A stretch of 64,000 nucleotides of DNA from Hypericum androsaemum (lineage: Eukaryota > Streptophyta > Magnoliopsida > Malpighiales > Hypericaceae). The stretch covers positions 62,001 through 126,000 of the forward strand of contig OZ023186.1 in assembly GCA_963995505.1 (NCBI GenBank), in the 5' to 3' direction. The notes beneath the pieces were generated by a model, which worked only from the letters and a program-made list of their open reading frames with translations, was not told the origin of the DNA and did not search any database. Shown here piece after piece: positions 35,140 to 46,817 of this stretch (positions within the stretch are counted from its first letter, which is position 1; every line of letters begins with the position of its first letter). A program made the translations under genes and the position numbers.

Positions 35140-35733
35140 TGCTAATGCTGTGCATCAATTGTGATGACAACTACAAGAGGAGGAGCTTGCTATAAACCCC
35201 GATGATCAGATCAGGATAACCATTCTCAGCCACTACTTCTTCCATTTGCAACTTTTCGTAGCTAGTGGGATCATCATCAGAGAGCAACTATTCCCCTGGA
35301 GGAAACTAGTGGGCAGAGCTTAATAATATGCTAAAGAATATCACCAAGACAAAATGATTAAGTAATCAAGCATCCAAAACTTGTTCTGCTATCCCCCGTC
35401 ACTACCCAACTTGTTTCCCTACCCACAAGGAATAATGAAAGATAAAAAGTAAAAAATTCTCCCTACCTACAAGTTTTTCTAATAATGCTAGGCAAAAGGA
35501 GATGGGAACAAAAACAACACATGTCTTCTACTGGTTATAGCAAATTTCTTTTAGACCGAGTATCAAAAAGGAGGCACTAATCACACTACAACTGAGCAAG
35601 AACAAATCTATAGAGCAGCTGTACACAACAAAACAACATCCATTGCAAAACTCCTTGTCATATTTATCAGGAAACTGCTGGATTCTTCTATGTCTTGTGC
35701 CATTGTCTTCTTCTCCCAACCAGTAGTTGCTAA
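35140..35733. other. Spacer, no gene recognised
   Basis: Between the WAT1-related gene and the 3' end of the NUP98 unit; presumably promoter of the former. Confidence 0.5.
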
Positions 35734-35734
35734 A

Positions 35735-38064
35735 AATGATTAACCTTAAACTTCCACTCTCCTTTCCCGAGATCGTACGAAATGAATTCAGCCCCTTGGT
35801 ACTCGGCCTTCCTCTTCAGCATCTCCTTGCATTTTTCGACCTTGGGCCCTTTTGTGTACTGGCGCCCCGTCTTCTTGTCAAAGCACTTGATATTGAGAAG
35901 TGTCACCTCAGCAGGCTTGTTAAGACCTTGTCCAACAGGCGGTTTTTTTGTTATCATCCATATAAACAATCACCCACCCTGTTGTTAAACTGCACCAATG
36001 TTTCCAAATCAAGCCATCTGACAACTGTCTCCCCCGAGAACTTGATGCAGCCATAGCCCTTTCGCCCAACTACGAAGTCCTTCAAGTGATGGTAGAACCC
36101 TGGTTCGGCCCGCTCCTTGGCAGCCAGCTCTTGCAGTTGAGGCTCAGTGTAATAGTCACTGAGCCGGAGCTTGGGCATAAGTGCTTCAATATCAACCTCG
36201 TGGTCATGCATAATCGTAGCCTCACCCGTCCGATGACCACTGAGAGTCTTATATGATTGCTCTGGAGCAGATTTCTCCTCATGAATGCTATCAGATTTCT
36301 GGTCGTGTCTGGAATCATGACATTCCCCCTTCATAATATCATCTTCTGCAAAATTTTCTGCACAAGGAAGTAAAAACGGCAAGTAGTTCATCTAGTTTTT
36401 GTAAATGACAAGTCTTAGAAAAATAGATAGATCCTTAGGAAGATCACAAATGCACAACAAGCTTGTGCATCCACAGAAACTCAATTAATTTAACTTTTCT
36501 CAAACTGACAGAAGATTGTTTAATCTTGAATTCAGATTTATTAATGAAGTTATCAGTTATCCAGGGCGGCATTGGAAATAGCTTTTCTAGTGAAGGTCAG
36601 CCTCTAACCCGGGGTTTCCTTGTGTTTAGGTGTCACTAAACAGTAAAAGAGCATATCAGTATCCCTCTAACTCCAGAGGGACGCTAACGGAACATCATGA
36701 ACCGGGCATGCAATCTCAGGCATATTCAGTAATGTTGCATATCAGTAGAGTATCCTAATAAATAAATAAACTGGAGACAGACTACACTGAGTGTATCACT
36801 CAAAAAGTATGGTGAGAGTACTTCTTAACTTATCCAAGTGAAGGTCAGGCTCTATCCCAGGGTTTCCTTGTGTTTTAGGTGCCACTAAACATTAAAAGAG
36901 CATTATCAGTATCCCTCAGAGGGACCCTTGCAGAACCTTGTGAACCGGGCATTCTATGTAGCATATTCGGTAATGTTGCATAGCCAATAGAGTATGCAAA
37001 TAATGAATGAACTGAATACAGACTACAGCGAGTGTATCCCTCTAAAGTATGTTAAGAGTAATTCTTATCCAAGTGAATTCAAAAGCAAACGTGTGGTATT
37101 TGCATGGAGGGAATGATATCTCCAAGCAAAGATTAAGATTTATGTACCTGCCATGTTTACGACCACCAGAAGGATGAGGCTTCATTTGGGACACACCAGT
37201 ACTCGGAAGCCACTGATGGTCTGTAGGATGAATGATTAGAGCTCTAGGGTTTTCTCTAGGAATGAAAACAGCATCTGCCTTCGATGTGCTTGGCATTTCT
37301 TCTTCATCTGTGAAGAATGGAACCTGAAAGATATGCAACCATATAAGAAGGATATGTCAGCTACTCAATTGATCCGTTAACTAAATAACATAAGGAGCCA
37401 GCTCACCTTGGGACCGGGATGATACTTTCTTGCTGGCCATCGTATCCTTCTTTGAGATAGATGCCTTGAGTGCACCAAAAGTTTGTGCAGAACCGAACAG
37501 TCCACTCCCGCCAAAAGCAGCAGGCTGCGATGGCTGACTAGTGCTTCCAAATGGATTAGCTTGCGTGCTAGAGCCAAAGCCTCCAAATGCAGGGTTCTGA
37601 CCAAATGCGGATGATCCACCTGCAAAAGAAGTTATTATCTTTCTATAAGCAAAGAAGGAGGGGAAAAAAAAGAAAAATGGAAACAATTCCCAAGCCAATA
37701 TAGAATGGCATTTGGCTACAAAATCCGAACGCAATCTTCAAAGCAGTAAGAGAGTAAGCACATACCGCTGCCAAAAGCGGGAGCCGGGGTGGAAGGAGCA
37801 GCCCCGAAACCAACAGCCGAGAAAGGGGAAGAGGTCTGTGGGGTCCCAAACATCCCGGTGGAGGTGGTACTGGAACCCCCGGGGACGACGTGGCGAAGGG
37901 GTTAGCAGCGAAAGCCGGAAGGGCTGCTGCTGGCGGATCCCTGCCCGAACGCTAAACCACACAATTACGGAGATTAGGGAAGCGAGAGAAAGAGTTAGAA
38001 AAGAAGCGAACGAACGAGTAAAGGGAAGAGGCACTGACGATTAGGGGACCCACCACCCAACATG
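35735..38064 (-). pseudogene. NUP98: NUP98-type nucleoporin, unit A (C-terminal bearing)
   Basis: FG nucleoporin of the pore channel; NUP98 has FG repeats, a GLEBS motif that binds Rae1/Gle2 and a self-cleaving C-terminal domain. Blocks: 38064-38040 (MLGGGSPN), 37951-37766 (FG), 37619-37407 (GGSSAFGQ and FG repeats), 37323-37148 ([18 protein letters not shown]), 36357-35735 ([10 protein letters not shown] through the autoproteolytic domain). GLEBS and most FG exons are absent. Lesions: two offsetting indels with a stop between them in the second block; phase mismatch between blocks three and four; one inserted base near 35975 after QFNNR; one extra T after HF, giving a stop where the cleavage-site serine should be. 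Not translatable as one protein from its own start. Confidence 0.85.
36590..37076. repeat. Tandem duplication of ~248 bp in a NUP98 unit A intron
   Basis: Two adjacent copies, 36590-36837 and 36838-37076, each with TGAAGGTCAG, GGTTTCCTTGTGTTT, CACTAAACA and GAACCGGGCAT in the same order, with modest divergence. Confidence 0.8.
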
Positions 38065-38507
38065 TCAGTGTCACGAGCCCTAAGCCGACGCCACAACTTG
38101 AGAGTTGGATTAAGCAGACCTACCTCCCTACAAAAACAAACAAGAAGAAGATGGCCTACCTACTTGTTTCTTTAGGCTTCTTGTTTGCTTTCACATTCAC
38201 ATGTACGGTGTCGTTTTCATGTATTCTGAATCTGAAACGTCTTGAATAAAATAGGACGACCTGCTTGCGGTCGCCGTGTTGCGTTGTAACTACGTCTACT
38301 TCCTGGGGGTGTTTTCGTCTTTTGATAACCCAGGCCCTTCTATTTCATCTAATATAGGATTTAGGAGATCCAAATTTATAACCTCTTTTTTTATATTGTG
38401 GATTCAAATGCTTGCTCTTATTCTTTTTAGACAAGAGGATTCCGACAAGATATGTAAACTAAAATACTGGGCACGATCAGTGTCAACTCACATGCCTGTA
38501 GTATTTA

Positions 38508-39139
38508 TGTAACGCCCCGTGATTTGACCGACTGTCTCCACAGATCAACACGGGTCTTTTCCAGCGTGTTTTGTCCTCACTCACACGCATCCCGGAAACT
38601 TCCCAGGAGGTCACCCATCCTGATCCTACTCCCAGCCAAACGCGTTTAACCTTGGAGTTCTCCCAGGATGTGTGCCAGAAAAGAAGGTGCACCTTGTTGA
38701 TATGGATAGTACCAATCAAATCACTTAAGCGTTTCAGACAGAACATATCGGGGTATCACATACACCCCTCCTTAAATACGCGACGTCCTCGTCGCGCCAC
38801 ATACAGACAGTCCCAGAATCCCTCGGTTGCAGGTGCGTTCGATCCCCGAACCACACCGTACAAGCCGAGATCGCTCTGATACCAAATGTAACGCCCCGTG
38901 ATTTGACCGACTGTCTCCACAGATCAACACGGGTCTTTTCCAGCGTGTTTTGTCCTCACTCACACGCATCCCGGAAACTTCCCAAGAGGTCACTCATCCT
39001 GATCCTACTCCCGGCCAAACGCGTTTAACCTTGGAGTTCTCCCAGGATGTGTGCCAGAAAAGAAGGTGCACCTTGTTGATATGGATAGTACCAATCAAAT
39101 CACTTAAGCGTTTCAGACAGAATATATCGGGGTATCACA
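38508..39139 (-). mobile_element. TRIM (terminal-repeat retrotransposon in miniature)
   Basis: A 632 bp element: LTRs 38508-38760 and 38887-39139, both 253 bp, around a 126 bp middle. By eye the LTRs differ at about four positions. On the minus strand the 5' LTR ends in GGGGCGTTACA, then TGGTATCAGAGC, the tRNA-Met primer site, and a purine tract AAGGAGGGGTGT precedes the 3' LTR. Perfect 5 bp target duplication ATTTA (38503-38507 and 39140-39144). No coding capacity. It inserted upstream of NUP98 unit A and is young. Confidence 0.95.
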
Positions 39140-39638
39140 ATTTAAGAGTCTTTTACCTTCGAAAAATTGAACTTTATAGTATTGATTCCAAATTAATATG
39201 TAAAATTAATATTTATTGTATCTAACATTCTACCACTAATATCACTTACAATTACTTAAAAAAAGAGTAATTGATTTATAAGTGAATATATAAATTTCTC
39301 TAGACAATCAAAAAAAATTAAATGTAAAACATAAAAAATACATATTATCTTTACGTTTAAGCAAATAAAAAAATTAAATGTAAAACATAAAAAATACATA
39401 TTATCTCTGCTGATTTAGTTAAAAAAATCTCCACATTTATCTATACATGAGATTTTTGCGCCATAGTCGTTCTCCTCCTCAATTTTAAAACATGATTTTC
39501 TCAGTTTAAGGAAAATTTTTACTTATTTTAATTATTCAAAAGAATATAAAGAAAAAATAATAATAAATTGATACATGAACTATCTTGGACGGATCACGAA
39601 TACAAAAAAAATTGAGGTTTTATTAGAGGGTCTTTCAA

Positions 39639-40025
39639 GGGGACCGGATTTGGTCCTGGAGGCCAAATCCAGCACGGTGCTGGAGGATTTTTATTGAAGG
39701 ACACGCGGGGACTATTTTGCAAAAATGTGGAAATACGGGGGCGCAAAATAAAAAAAGTCCACAACCATTGAATCATAACTGGTTAAACTATTGAATCATA
39801 ACTGAGTAAACCATTGAATCGTAACTGAGTAAACCATTGAATCGTAACTGGGTAACTGAGACGGACCCCGATTTATCCGGGACGGAAAAAAACAGACCAT
39901 TGAATCATAACTAGATAGACCATTGAATCATAATTAAGTGAACCATTGAATCATAACTAACTCAACCATTGAATCGACAGGACGGTCCTGGTTGAATTTG
40001 GTCTTCCATGACCAAATCCGCTCCC
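39639..40025. mobile_element. MULE-like MITE with 23 bp repeats (element 4)
   Basis: Perfect 9 bp flanks GTCTTTCAA (39630-39638 and 40026-40034). Ends: GGGGACCGGATTTGGTCCTG at the left and GGGAGCGGATTTGGTCATGG on the opposite strand at the right. The interior has the TTTTGCAAAAATG core and about seven copies of a 23 bp unit like ATCATAACTGAGTAAACCAT. Termini differ from elements 1-3, but the core and repeat design are shared. Confidence 0.85.
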
Positions 40026-40719
40026 GTCTTTCAAAGGAGGCTAGAGGTTTTTGGAAATTTTAGCTTTTGTAGATATATATTTAAAAAATTTGGGTGGGAT
40101 CCAAATAAGATCCTATGAGTCCATATATATACTCTTATATTTTTTTTAAATAAGGATCTCCATCTAGTACATAATAGACCCTCATGAGTCTAATTCTCGT
40201 CCTAAATGCAAGGTAAGGGAATCACTGATTTTTTATAATTTTTTATGATTAATTACCTTTATTGAGTATTTTTTATGATCATTTTAAAATAATTTAAAAT
40301 TTTTAAGCTTTCAAAACTAGAGTTATTTTACTTTAATCAAGTCTCGAGTTTGAGTTGTTCAAAACTCGAATCCCTTGAAACGCATTAGTATTGAACTTTC
40401 AAAACTGTAGTGACATAATCACAAAGAGTAGTTTTACGGAAAGTGAGTAGTATTAAATAATTATTGCAAGGGTCCTGCCAACTTATCCAAAGCTTGAACT
40501 AGTCGATCGGCAGTATAAAACTGAAGAAAAGTACTGGGACGACAATTAAGGATTATGTTACTCACCGTAATCTTGAGACATAACCAATTGGATACTGTAT
40601 GTAAAATTGAGAAATCATCCGAGTGTAGCTAATTAAGCACCAATCAGGCTTAATCAAAATTTGGCCTATCGAGCCTAACTCAAGCGTAATTGTTGTCCAC
40701 GGTAAACAAATGCTATCAA

Positions 40720-42853
40720 CCTAATTAATCCACACATTTGTAGTGCTCGAGAAGAAACTTGAGGCAGAGATGGTGCTAGAACCGAATGCGGGATAATGAT
40801 TCCTCTGTCCGAAAAGATTCCCCGTCCGGCCAAAGAGAGAATATGTCTGTGGGTTTTTCAAAGTCAATCCAATCCAGAACCCGATCCAGAACTCTACTTC
40901 CGCCATGTACTACCCCAAAAACTGGCTGTGCAAATACTGGACTTCCAAATGGTTGTGTTGCGTGAGAAGAGAAAGGATTGGATGACGGAGTGAAGACAGG
41001 AGGAGATGAGTTTCCAAAAGGAGACTTATTTTGACTGAATAAGTTGTTTCCACCTGCAATTACATTTTTTAACAAAATTAGTTTGCAAGCACAAAGCACA
41101 TCATTTATCTCCCACCACTAATTGAATAAACCAATCCAAACAAGAGAACGGAAAATAGAGAAGCATGTTTATGACAATCGATTTCTTTGTGGAAAGTTAG
41201 TTCAATTAGTGGATTGCAATCTGTTCGTCTATCTGTGATCACATCCTTTTCATCTTCATACCACATGTTATGACAATATATTATTTTCATCTTGTGAAAA
41301 GTCACCTTTATCTCCTAACTGATAGTCTTCCCATCGAAGCTCTTCATGGCTCTTGTCCTCGTAGACTGGCATTGCTAATATTGACTCTAACTTTCGGGAC
41401 GGCTGTAGTATGTCAGTTTCTATCTTAGTTGTTGGGTGTAATTGGCAACTCTACTTCCACCACGTGCTCCACAAAAACCTGGCTGCGCAAAGTTCAGACT
41501 TCCGAATGGTTGTGTTGATTGAAAATCTGTGTAACATAGCACAAGAAGATACATTCTATCACTACCAAAGGTCATCTCTATAGGAAGAGTCAAATATAAC
41601 AAACAATGCAGCATCTTACCAAACGTAGAATTTTGAGCACCAAAAGCAGAGTTAGAACTTCGAAAAGGAGTGCTACCAAATAAGGAACTAGATTGGTAGA
41701 ACTTTCAAAAGGAGTGCTATCAAATAAGGAACTAGATTGGCCAAACATTGGGCTGGATGAGAAATTAAATTGTGAGGTTCCAGAGGCCCCAGAGCTGGAA
41801 GCTCCAAATGCAGAAGCAGTTGGAGTCCCAAAACAAGAAGTAGTAGCCTCGAATGCAGGCATAGTGGATGAACCAAAAACAGAGCCGGTAGCTAAAGCAC
41901 CAAAGGCTCCCCCAACTCTAAATCGAGGGGTTCCAGAAGGCTCAGAAATAGGAGAGCTTGAACCTGCGTAACATAGCACAAGAAGATACATTTTATCAGT
42001 ACCAAGAGTTATCTCTATAGGAAGAGTCAAATATAACAAACTATGTAACATCTTACCAAACGTACAATTTTAAGCACTAAGAGCAGAGCTAGTACTTCCA
42101 AAAGGAGTGCTACCAATTGTGGAACTAGATTGGCCAGGCGTTGGGCCGTATGAGAAATTAAATCGAGGGATTCCAGAGGCCCCAGAAACAGAAGAGCTTG
42201 AAGCTCTAAAAGTAGGAGTAAATGAGGTTGTCGTCCCATTAGTTGACGAGAAGAAACTTCCCCCAGTTGAGGCAGTAGCAGCAGCAAATATGCTGCTAGA
42301 ACCAAATGGATTAGCTTCCGTGTTAGAGCCAAAGCCTCCAAACCCAGGTTTCTGACCAAAAGCGGATGATCCACCTGGAAACGAAGAGATTATCATTCAA
42401 TAAGCAAAGAAAAAAATCAACAAAATGGAAACAATGAAGATAAAGAAACAATCTGGAGACAATATAGAATAGGCTTTGTCTATAAAATTTGCACGCAATC
42501 TTCCGAGCATCAAGTAATATAGTAGTGTAAGCTAGCAGAGTAAGCACATACCGCTGCAAAAGGCCAGGGTGGAAGGAGCAGCCCCGAACGCAGGAGACGA
42601 TGTGACACTCCTGAAGATGGAACCCCTGGGCTGAGGAGCAAACGGGGATGACATGGCAGCGAAAGGGGTACTGTTCGTGTTCCCGAACAGTGACTGCGAC
42701 TCGAAAGGGCGGCTGCTGGCGGATCCCTGTCCCAACGCTAAACCACACAAACACGGAGATATACGATTAGGGCAGCGAGAAACAATAAGAAAAGGAGCGA
42801 GCGAGTGAGTAAAGGAAGAAGCACTGACGATTAGGGGAACCAACACCGAACAT
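40720..42853 (-). pseudogene. NUP98: NUP98-type nucleoporin, unit B
   Basis: Blocks on the minus strand: 42853-42829 (MFGVGSPN), 42737-42552 (FG), 42374-42057 (GGSSAFGQKPGFGGFG), 41963-41620 (FG repeats), 41526-41306 (FG then [22 protein letters not shown]), 41053 to about 40720 (GGNNLFSQNKSPFG). Lesions: Gln to stop near 42072; a short internal duplication in the fourth block that shifts the frame; a stop after NYTQQLR in the fifth; the last block fuses pieces of different exons (VVHGGSRV joined to DRVLDWIDFEKPTD). The C-terminal domain is absent. It is a broken tandem duplicate. Confidence 0.85.
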
Positions 42854-43600
42854 GTCAGCCAAGAATTGCATAGCCTCCTTGATTCTTTTCTTTTCTTTTC
42901 TTTAGAGGGAGGGCGACTGTTTTGATATATTCTAAATCAAGACAGTTGAAACGTCTTAAATAGGTTGAAACCACAGTTTGAAAGCAGAATTGGTCAAACC
43001 ACAAAATACTAGAGTATACTTTTCTCTTTATTTTTATCTCAATTTCTCCCTCTCCAATCTAATATAAGGTAAGGGACATACATAGTCACTATTTTTTATA
43101 ATTTTTATGATTAATGACTTACATTGAGTCAATTTTTGTATGATCATTTTAAAATATTTCAATTTATAAAACGTTGAATTCAAAACTGCAGTGACAAATT
43201 TGCTGAGCCATTCCGTGATCTATTCTAGAGAATCAAATACTTAGATCAACGAGTAGAAGAGTTAATCTAGTTTAACCAGTTATTGAGTTTGAATCTTGAG
43301 AATACAATAGTATTAAATATTTGTTTAAACAACTTTTACACCTAAAAAAGAACTTGGATTGGATCATAAATCGAAAAAAGGAAGTATTAGGACGACAATC
43401 AAGGATTATGTTATTCACCGTAATCTTACGATATAACCAATTGGATACTACTGTATGTAAAAGTTGAGAAACCATTTATGTGTAGCTAATTAAGCACGCA
43501 CCAATCAGGCTTAGTCAATAATATGTAATTTGTTCTCCACAGTAAACAAATCCTATCAACCTACAGTAACTTGCTATCACATTTGGAGAAGCAGTGTCTC

Positions 43601-45392
43601 TCACTTGGCTGCACCATTTAGCGAAAGAAACAAACGCAGATCCGTGGTTAATTTCTCCACAGAAATGCTTACATTTATAGTGCTCGCACTGCTTGTTGAT
43701 GGAGTGCTCGAGAACAAACTTCCGCTGCTTATTGGGCCGCTAGAACCGCATGCAGATAGAGAACATGTCGTCTGTGGGTTTTGCAAAGTCCATCCAGAAG
43801 CCAAACGAGATGAAGACGGCTGGGTTGTCGGCCAGCTGAACAACGACGGCGCTGAAGAAGAAGAAGAAGAGGTTCCCAACCCAAACAAACTACTGCTTGG
43901 AAATGTGGATGTTGATGCAGATGAAAATGGCAAGGGTTCAGTGGAGACGAAAGCATTCGGAGTTGTAGAGAAGCCGAAGCCACCAGAACATTGACCACCT
44001 GCATACACAATGTTCAACAAAATCAACATGCAAGCCCCAACACACAAGAGAGAATTGCATAGCTAGTAAAAACTCACCTTTATTTACCAACCGATAGTCT
44101 TCCCATCGAATCTCTTCATGGCTCTCGTCTTTGTAGACTGGCACTGCCGATATCGACTCTAACTTTTCAGGCAGCTGCGCGTCAATTGTTGCTGTGTGAC
44201 TGGCGATTCTACTTCCGCCATGTACTACCCGGAAACCTGGCTGCCCAAAGACTGGACTTCCAAATGGTTGTGTTGCTTGAGAACCTACATAACATAGCAC
44301 AACCACACATGTTCATTCAAGGACAACGGCAAGAAGAACGTCTACAGGAAGAGCCCAAATATGCAGCATCTTACCAAATGTAGGATTATGAGCTCCAAAA
44401 CCAGTGGTTGTACTTCCGAAAGGACTGCTGCCAAATATGGAAGTAGATTGGCCAAAATTTGGGTTGGATGCTGAGGTTGAAGTTCCAAATGTAGAAACAG
44501 TCGGAATTCCAAAAACAGCAGCATTAGGAGCCCCAAATGCAGGCATAGTGGATCTGAAAGCGGATCTGGTGGTCGAAGCACCACCAAAGGCTCCGCCAGT
44601 TCCAAACAAACTACTGTTTGGAAATGTGGAGGGTGTTGAAGCAGATGAAAATGGTGAGGGAGTCAAGACAAAAGCAGTCGGAGTTGCACAGAAGCCGAAG
44701 CTACGAGAATATTGACCTGCATAGACAATGTTCAACAAATTTTCAACCTGCGAGCGCAACACACAAGAGAGAGAATTGCATACCACTTAGTCAAAACTCA
44801 CCATTATCTCCCAAGCAATAGTCTTCCCATCGAAGCTCTTCATGGCTCTTGTCCTTGTAGACTGACATTGCCGATATTGACTCTAACTTTCCAAGTGGCT
44901 GTGTAATGGAATCTGCATACGTTGTTGCTGTGTAACTGGCGACTCTACTTCCGCCATGTACTACCCCAAAACCTGATGGCTGAGAACCTGCATAACATAG
45001 CGCACAACGAGACACATTCTCTATCAAGGACAACGAGAGGGTGCTATAGGAGCAGTAAAGAGAAGGAGTGCTACCAGATGATAAGAAATTAAATGGTGCG
45101 GAATTTCAAGAACAGGAGCCACGAATACTTAGAAAACCACACTAGCACTCATTCAATTCTTTAATCTTGTCTTGAACATGATGAGAACCTAACCTCCTCG
45201 CCTCCTAACAAATATTGATTTTCCCCGCTCAAGTGAGATAAATAAAGTTTTTTTTAAAAAAAGCTGGTGTATATAATACAATGCGCACACAACAATTGTA
45301 TTGTATGATCCGCTTGGGTATCAGATTTACCAAGAAAGGATGAGGCGCTTACCATTAGTGGCTGTGGAACCCACGAGAAAGGCCGACGACAT
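43601..45392 (-). CDS. NUP98-derived gene, unit C: two GLEBS-like motifs, no autoproteolytic domain
   Basis: Five blocks keep one frame across GT-AG junctions: 45392-45353 (MSSAFLVGSTATN), 44987-44802, 44716-44375, 44284-44078, 43998-43601; total 390 residues. The first GLEBS-like motif ([24 protein letters not shown]) is at about 47-73 and the second (KLESISAVPVYKDESHEEIR, WEDY) at about 230-255. Stretches rich in FG, SLFG and PAFGAP lie around them. GLEBS binds Rae1/Gle2 at nuclear pores. The usual MFG start and C-terminal self-cleaving domain are missing. A TATA box lies ~100 bases upstream of the start. It could be a shortened working paralogue or a relic not yet broken; the last exon end is uncertain. 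Confidence 0.55.
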
Positions 45393-45490
45393 GTCTTTCC
45401 CGACGAAACAGCTCTCTCTCTCTCTCTCTCTCTGTTTAGACCTTGAAAACTAAAAAGAACGACAGAAACGGTTGAGGCCTTAAGGAGGTG

Positions 45491-45498
45491 TATATATA
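45491..45498 (-). promoter_or_regulatory. Putative TATA box of NUP98 unit C
   Basis: TATATATA on the minus strand, followed by a CT-rich leader and the ATG at 45392. Confidence 0.5.
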
Positions 45499-45509
45499 GA
45501 GAGAGAGAG

Positions 45510-46545
45510 AGAGAGCTCGTTTCCCGCGTAGCTTACTTTCCACGCCACGCGCCCTTTTCCTTGGGCTAGGTAGGGCCCCTTCCGTCTTTTCTTTTCCATA
45601 TATCAATCAAATTGTTTTTGGTTCCTCTCTCTTCTTTTCATAATAGGCCAGTTTTGGGCCCTTATCTTACCCAAAAAAAGGCCAATCTTTTGGGCCCTTA
45701 GTTTCTTCCTCTGATGTATTTTACCGTTGATAAAGAAAAATAGAAGTTAAGAGCAATGGAACAAAACTGCAGTGCTGTATAGGGAGTTACTGTATACAAA
45801 TCCAGGGATCAAACTCTGCTATCGTAATATATTTACCTTTCAGAAAGAAAGGAAAGAAGAAAAAAACCAAAACAAATCTGCCGTGCTTTAAATAAGATAA
45901 AAATTTCAATTTCCCTTGAGAAAAATGTTGCTCGGGGAAAATACTTGGGCTCTCAATCAAGTCCAGATTCAAGCCCACTATCCTCACAAACGGGCTCTTC
46001 GTCATTTGTTTTAAGGGGGAACCACGGGGAGGGCGTGTAAATATCATTACTTTAATATATAAAAATTATCTACTGAAAAAAAGGCTCTTCGTTCCCACTA
46101 ACAGTATATATAGTTCACAAGTTGAATAATGAAAATGTATGTTTAACATTAGTCTTAAAAACATATTTTCTCAAGCTTATTTTTTCTTTAAGCTACCAAA
46201 ATTTGTAAATCACTGATTCATAGCTTTAAATCGATTCAATTTCTATGCATCTGATTTTGATCATAAAATTAAAGGTTTGATAGATAAGGATCCAATTCGA
46301 GTAAGTGGGTCTGAATATGGATCCAAAACCGACCTAACCAATAGCCATCCGTACTGAAAAATCGAAGAAGGAAAGAGTACAGATTATTATTGTCAGGTTT
46401 ATATTATATATTGCAAACAACATGGAGAGCGACAAGTTTTGTATTGTCTGCAAATGAATGTATGTAATAACCCACCCAGGAAGCAGACAATCTTTGTAAG
46501 GTAGCTCAAAGCGACAAAGGGTCTTGTAAGCTTTTTTTTGGCCAA

Positions 46546-46581
<36 letters not shown>

Positions 46582-46725
46582 CCCGAGTTGCGTTGTAGAT
46601 ATAAACAACATTAATGGCCTGCAACTGTGACGTCCCATGTTTTGTAAGTAACCAAATCTCGCCATTTTGTTCCTCGTCCGCAACTGGATCCCCCTGATAC
46701 TTGCTCCACCATTTCTCACTCACCT
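45510..46725. other. Divergent intergenic region, no gene recognised
   Basis: Between the unit C promoter and the ERF promoter. Contains an ATT microsatellite at about 46549-46580. The minus-strand frame 46334-46729 includes that microsatellite as a poly-Asn run and is not judged real. Confidence 0.55.
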
Positions 46726-46729
46726 CCAC

Positions 46730-46737
46730 TATATAAT
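46730..46737 (+). promoter_or_regulatory. Putative TATA box of the ERF gene
   Basis: TATATAAT, 88 bases before the ERF start codon. Confidence 0.5.
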
Positions 46738-46817
46738 AATATTACAATCAAACCACCCCAATCCTCATATAGAATTCACCCTATAGGTTAGAGGAGGAGG
46801 AGGGAAATTAAAAGAGA

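Noticed and set aside
38571..39225. Near-identical plus-strand frames at 38571 and 38950
   Set aside because: They are the two LTRs of the TRIM element read through by chance; no protein is expected.
46334..46729. Minus-strand frame of 131 codons with poly-Asn
   Set aside because: It runs through an ATT microsatellite, has no domain and overlaps the ERF promoter.
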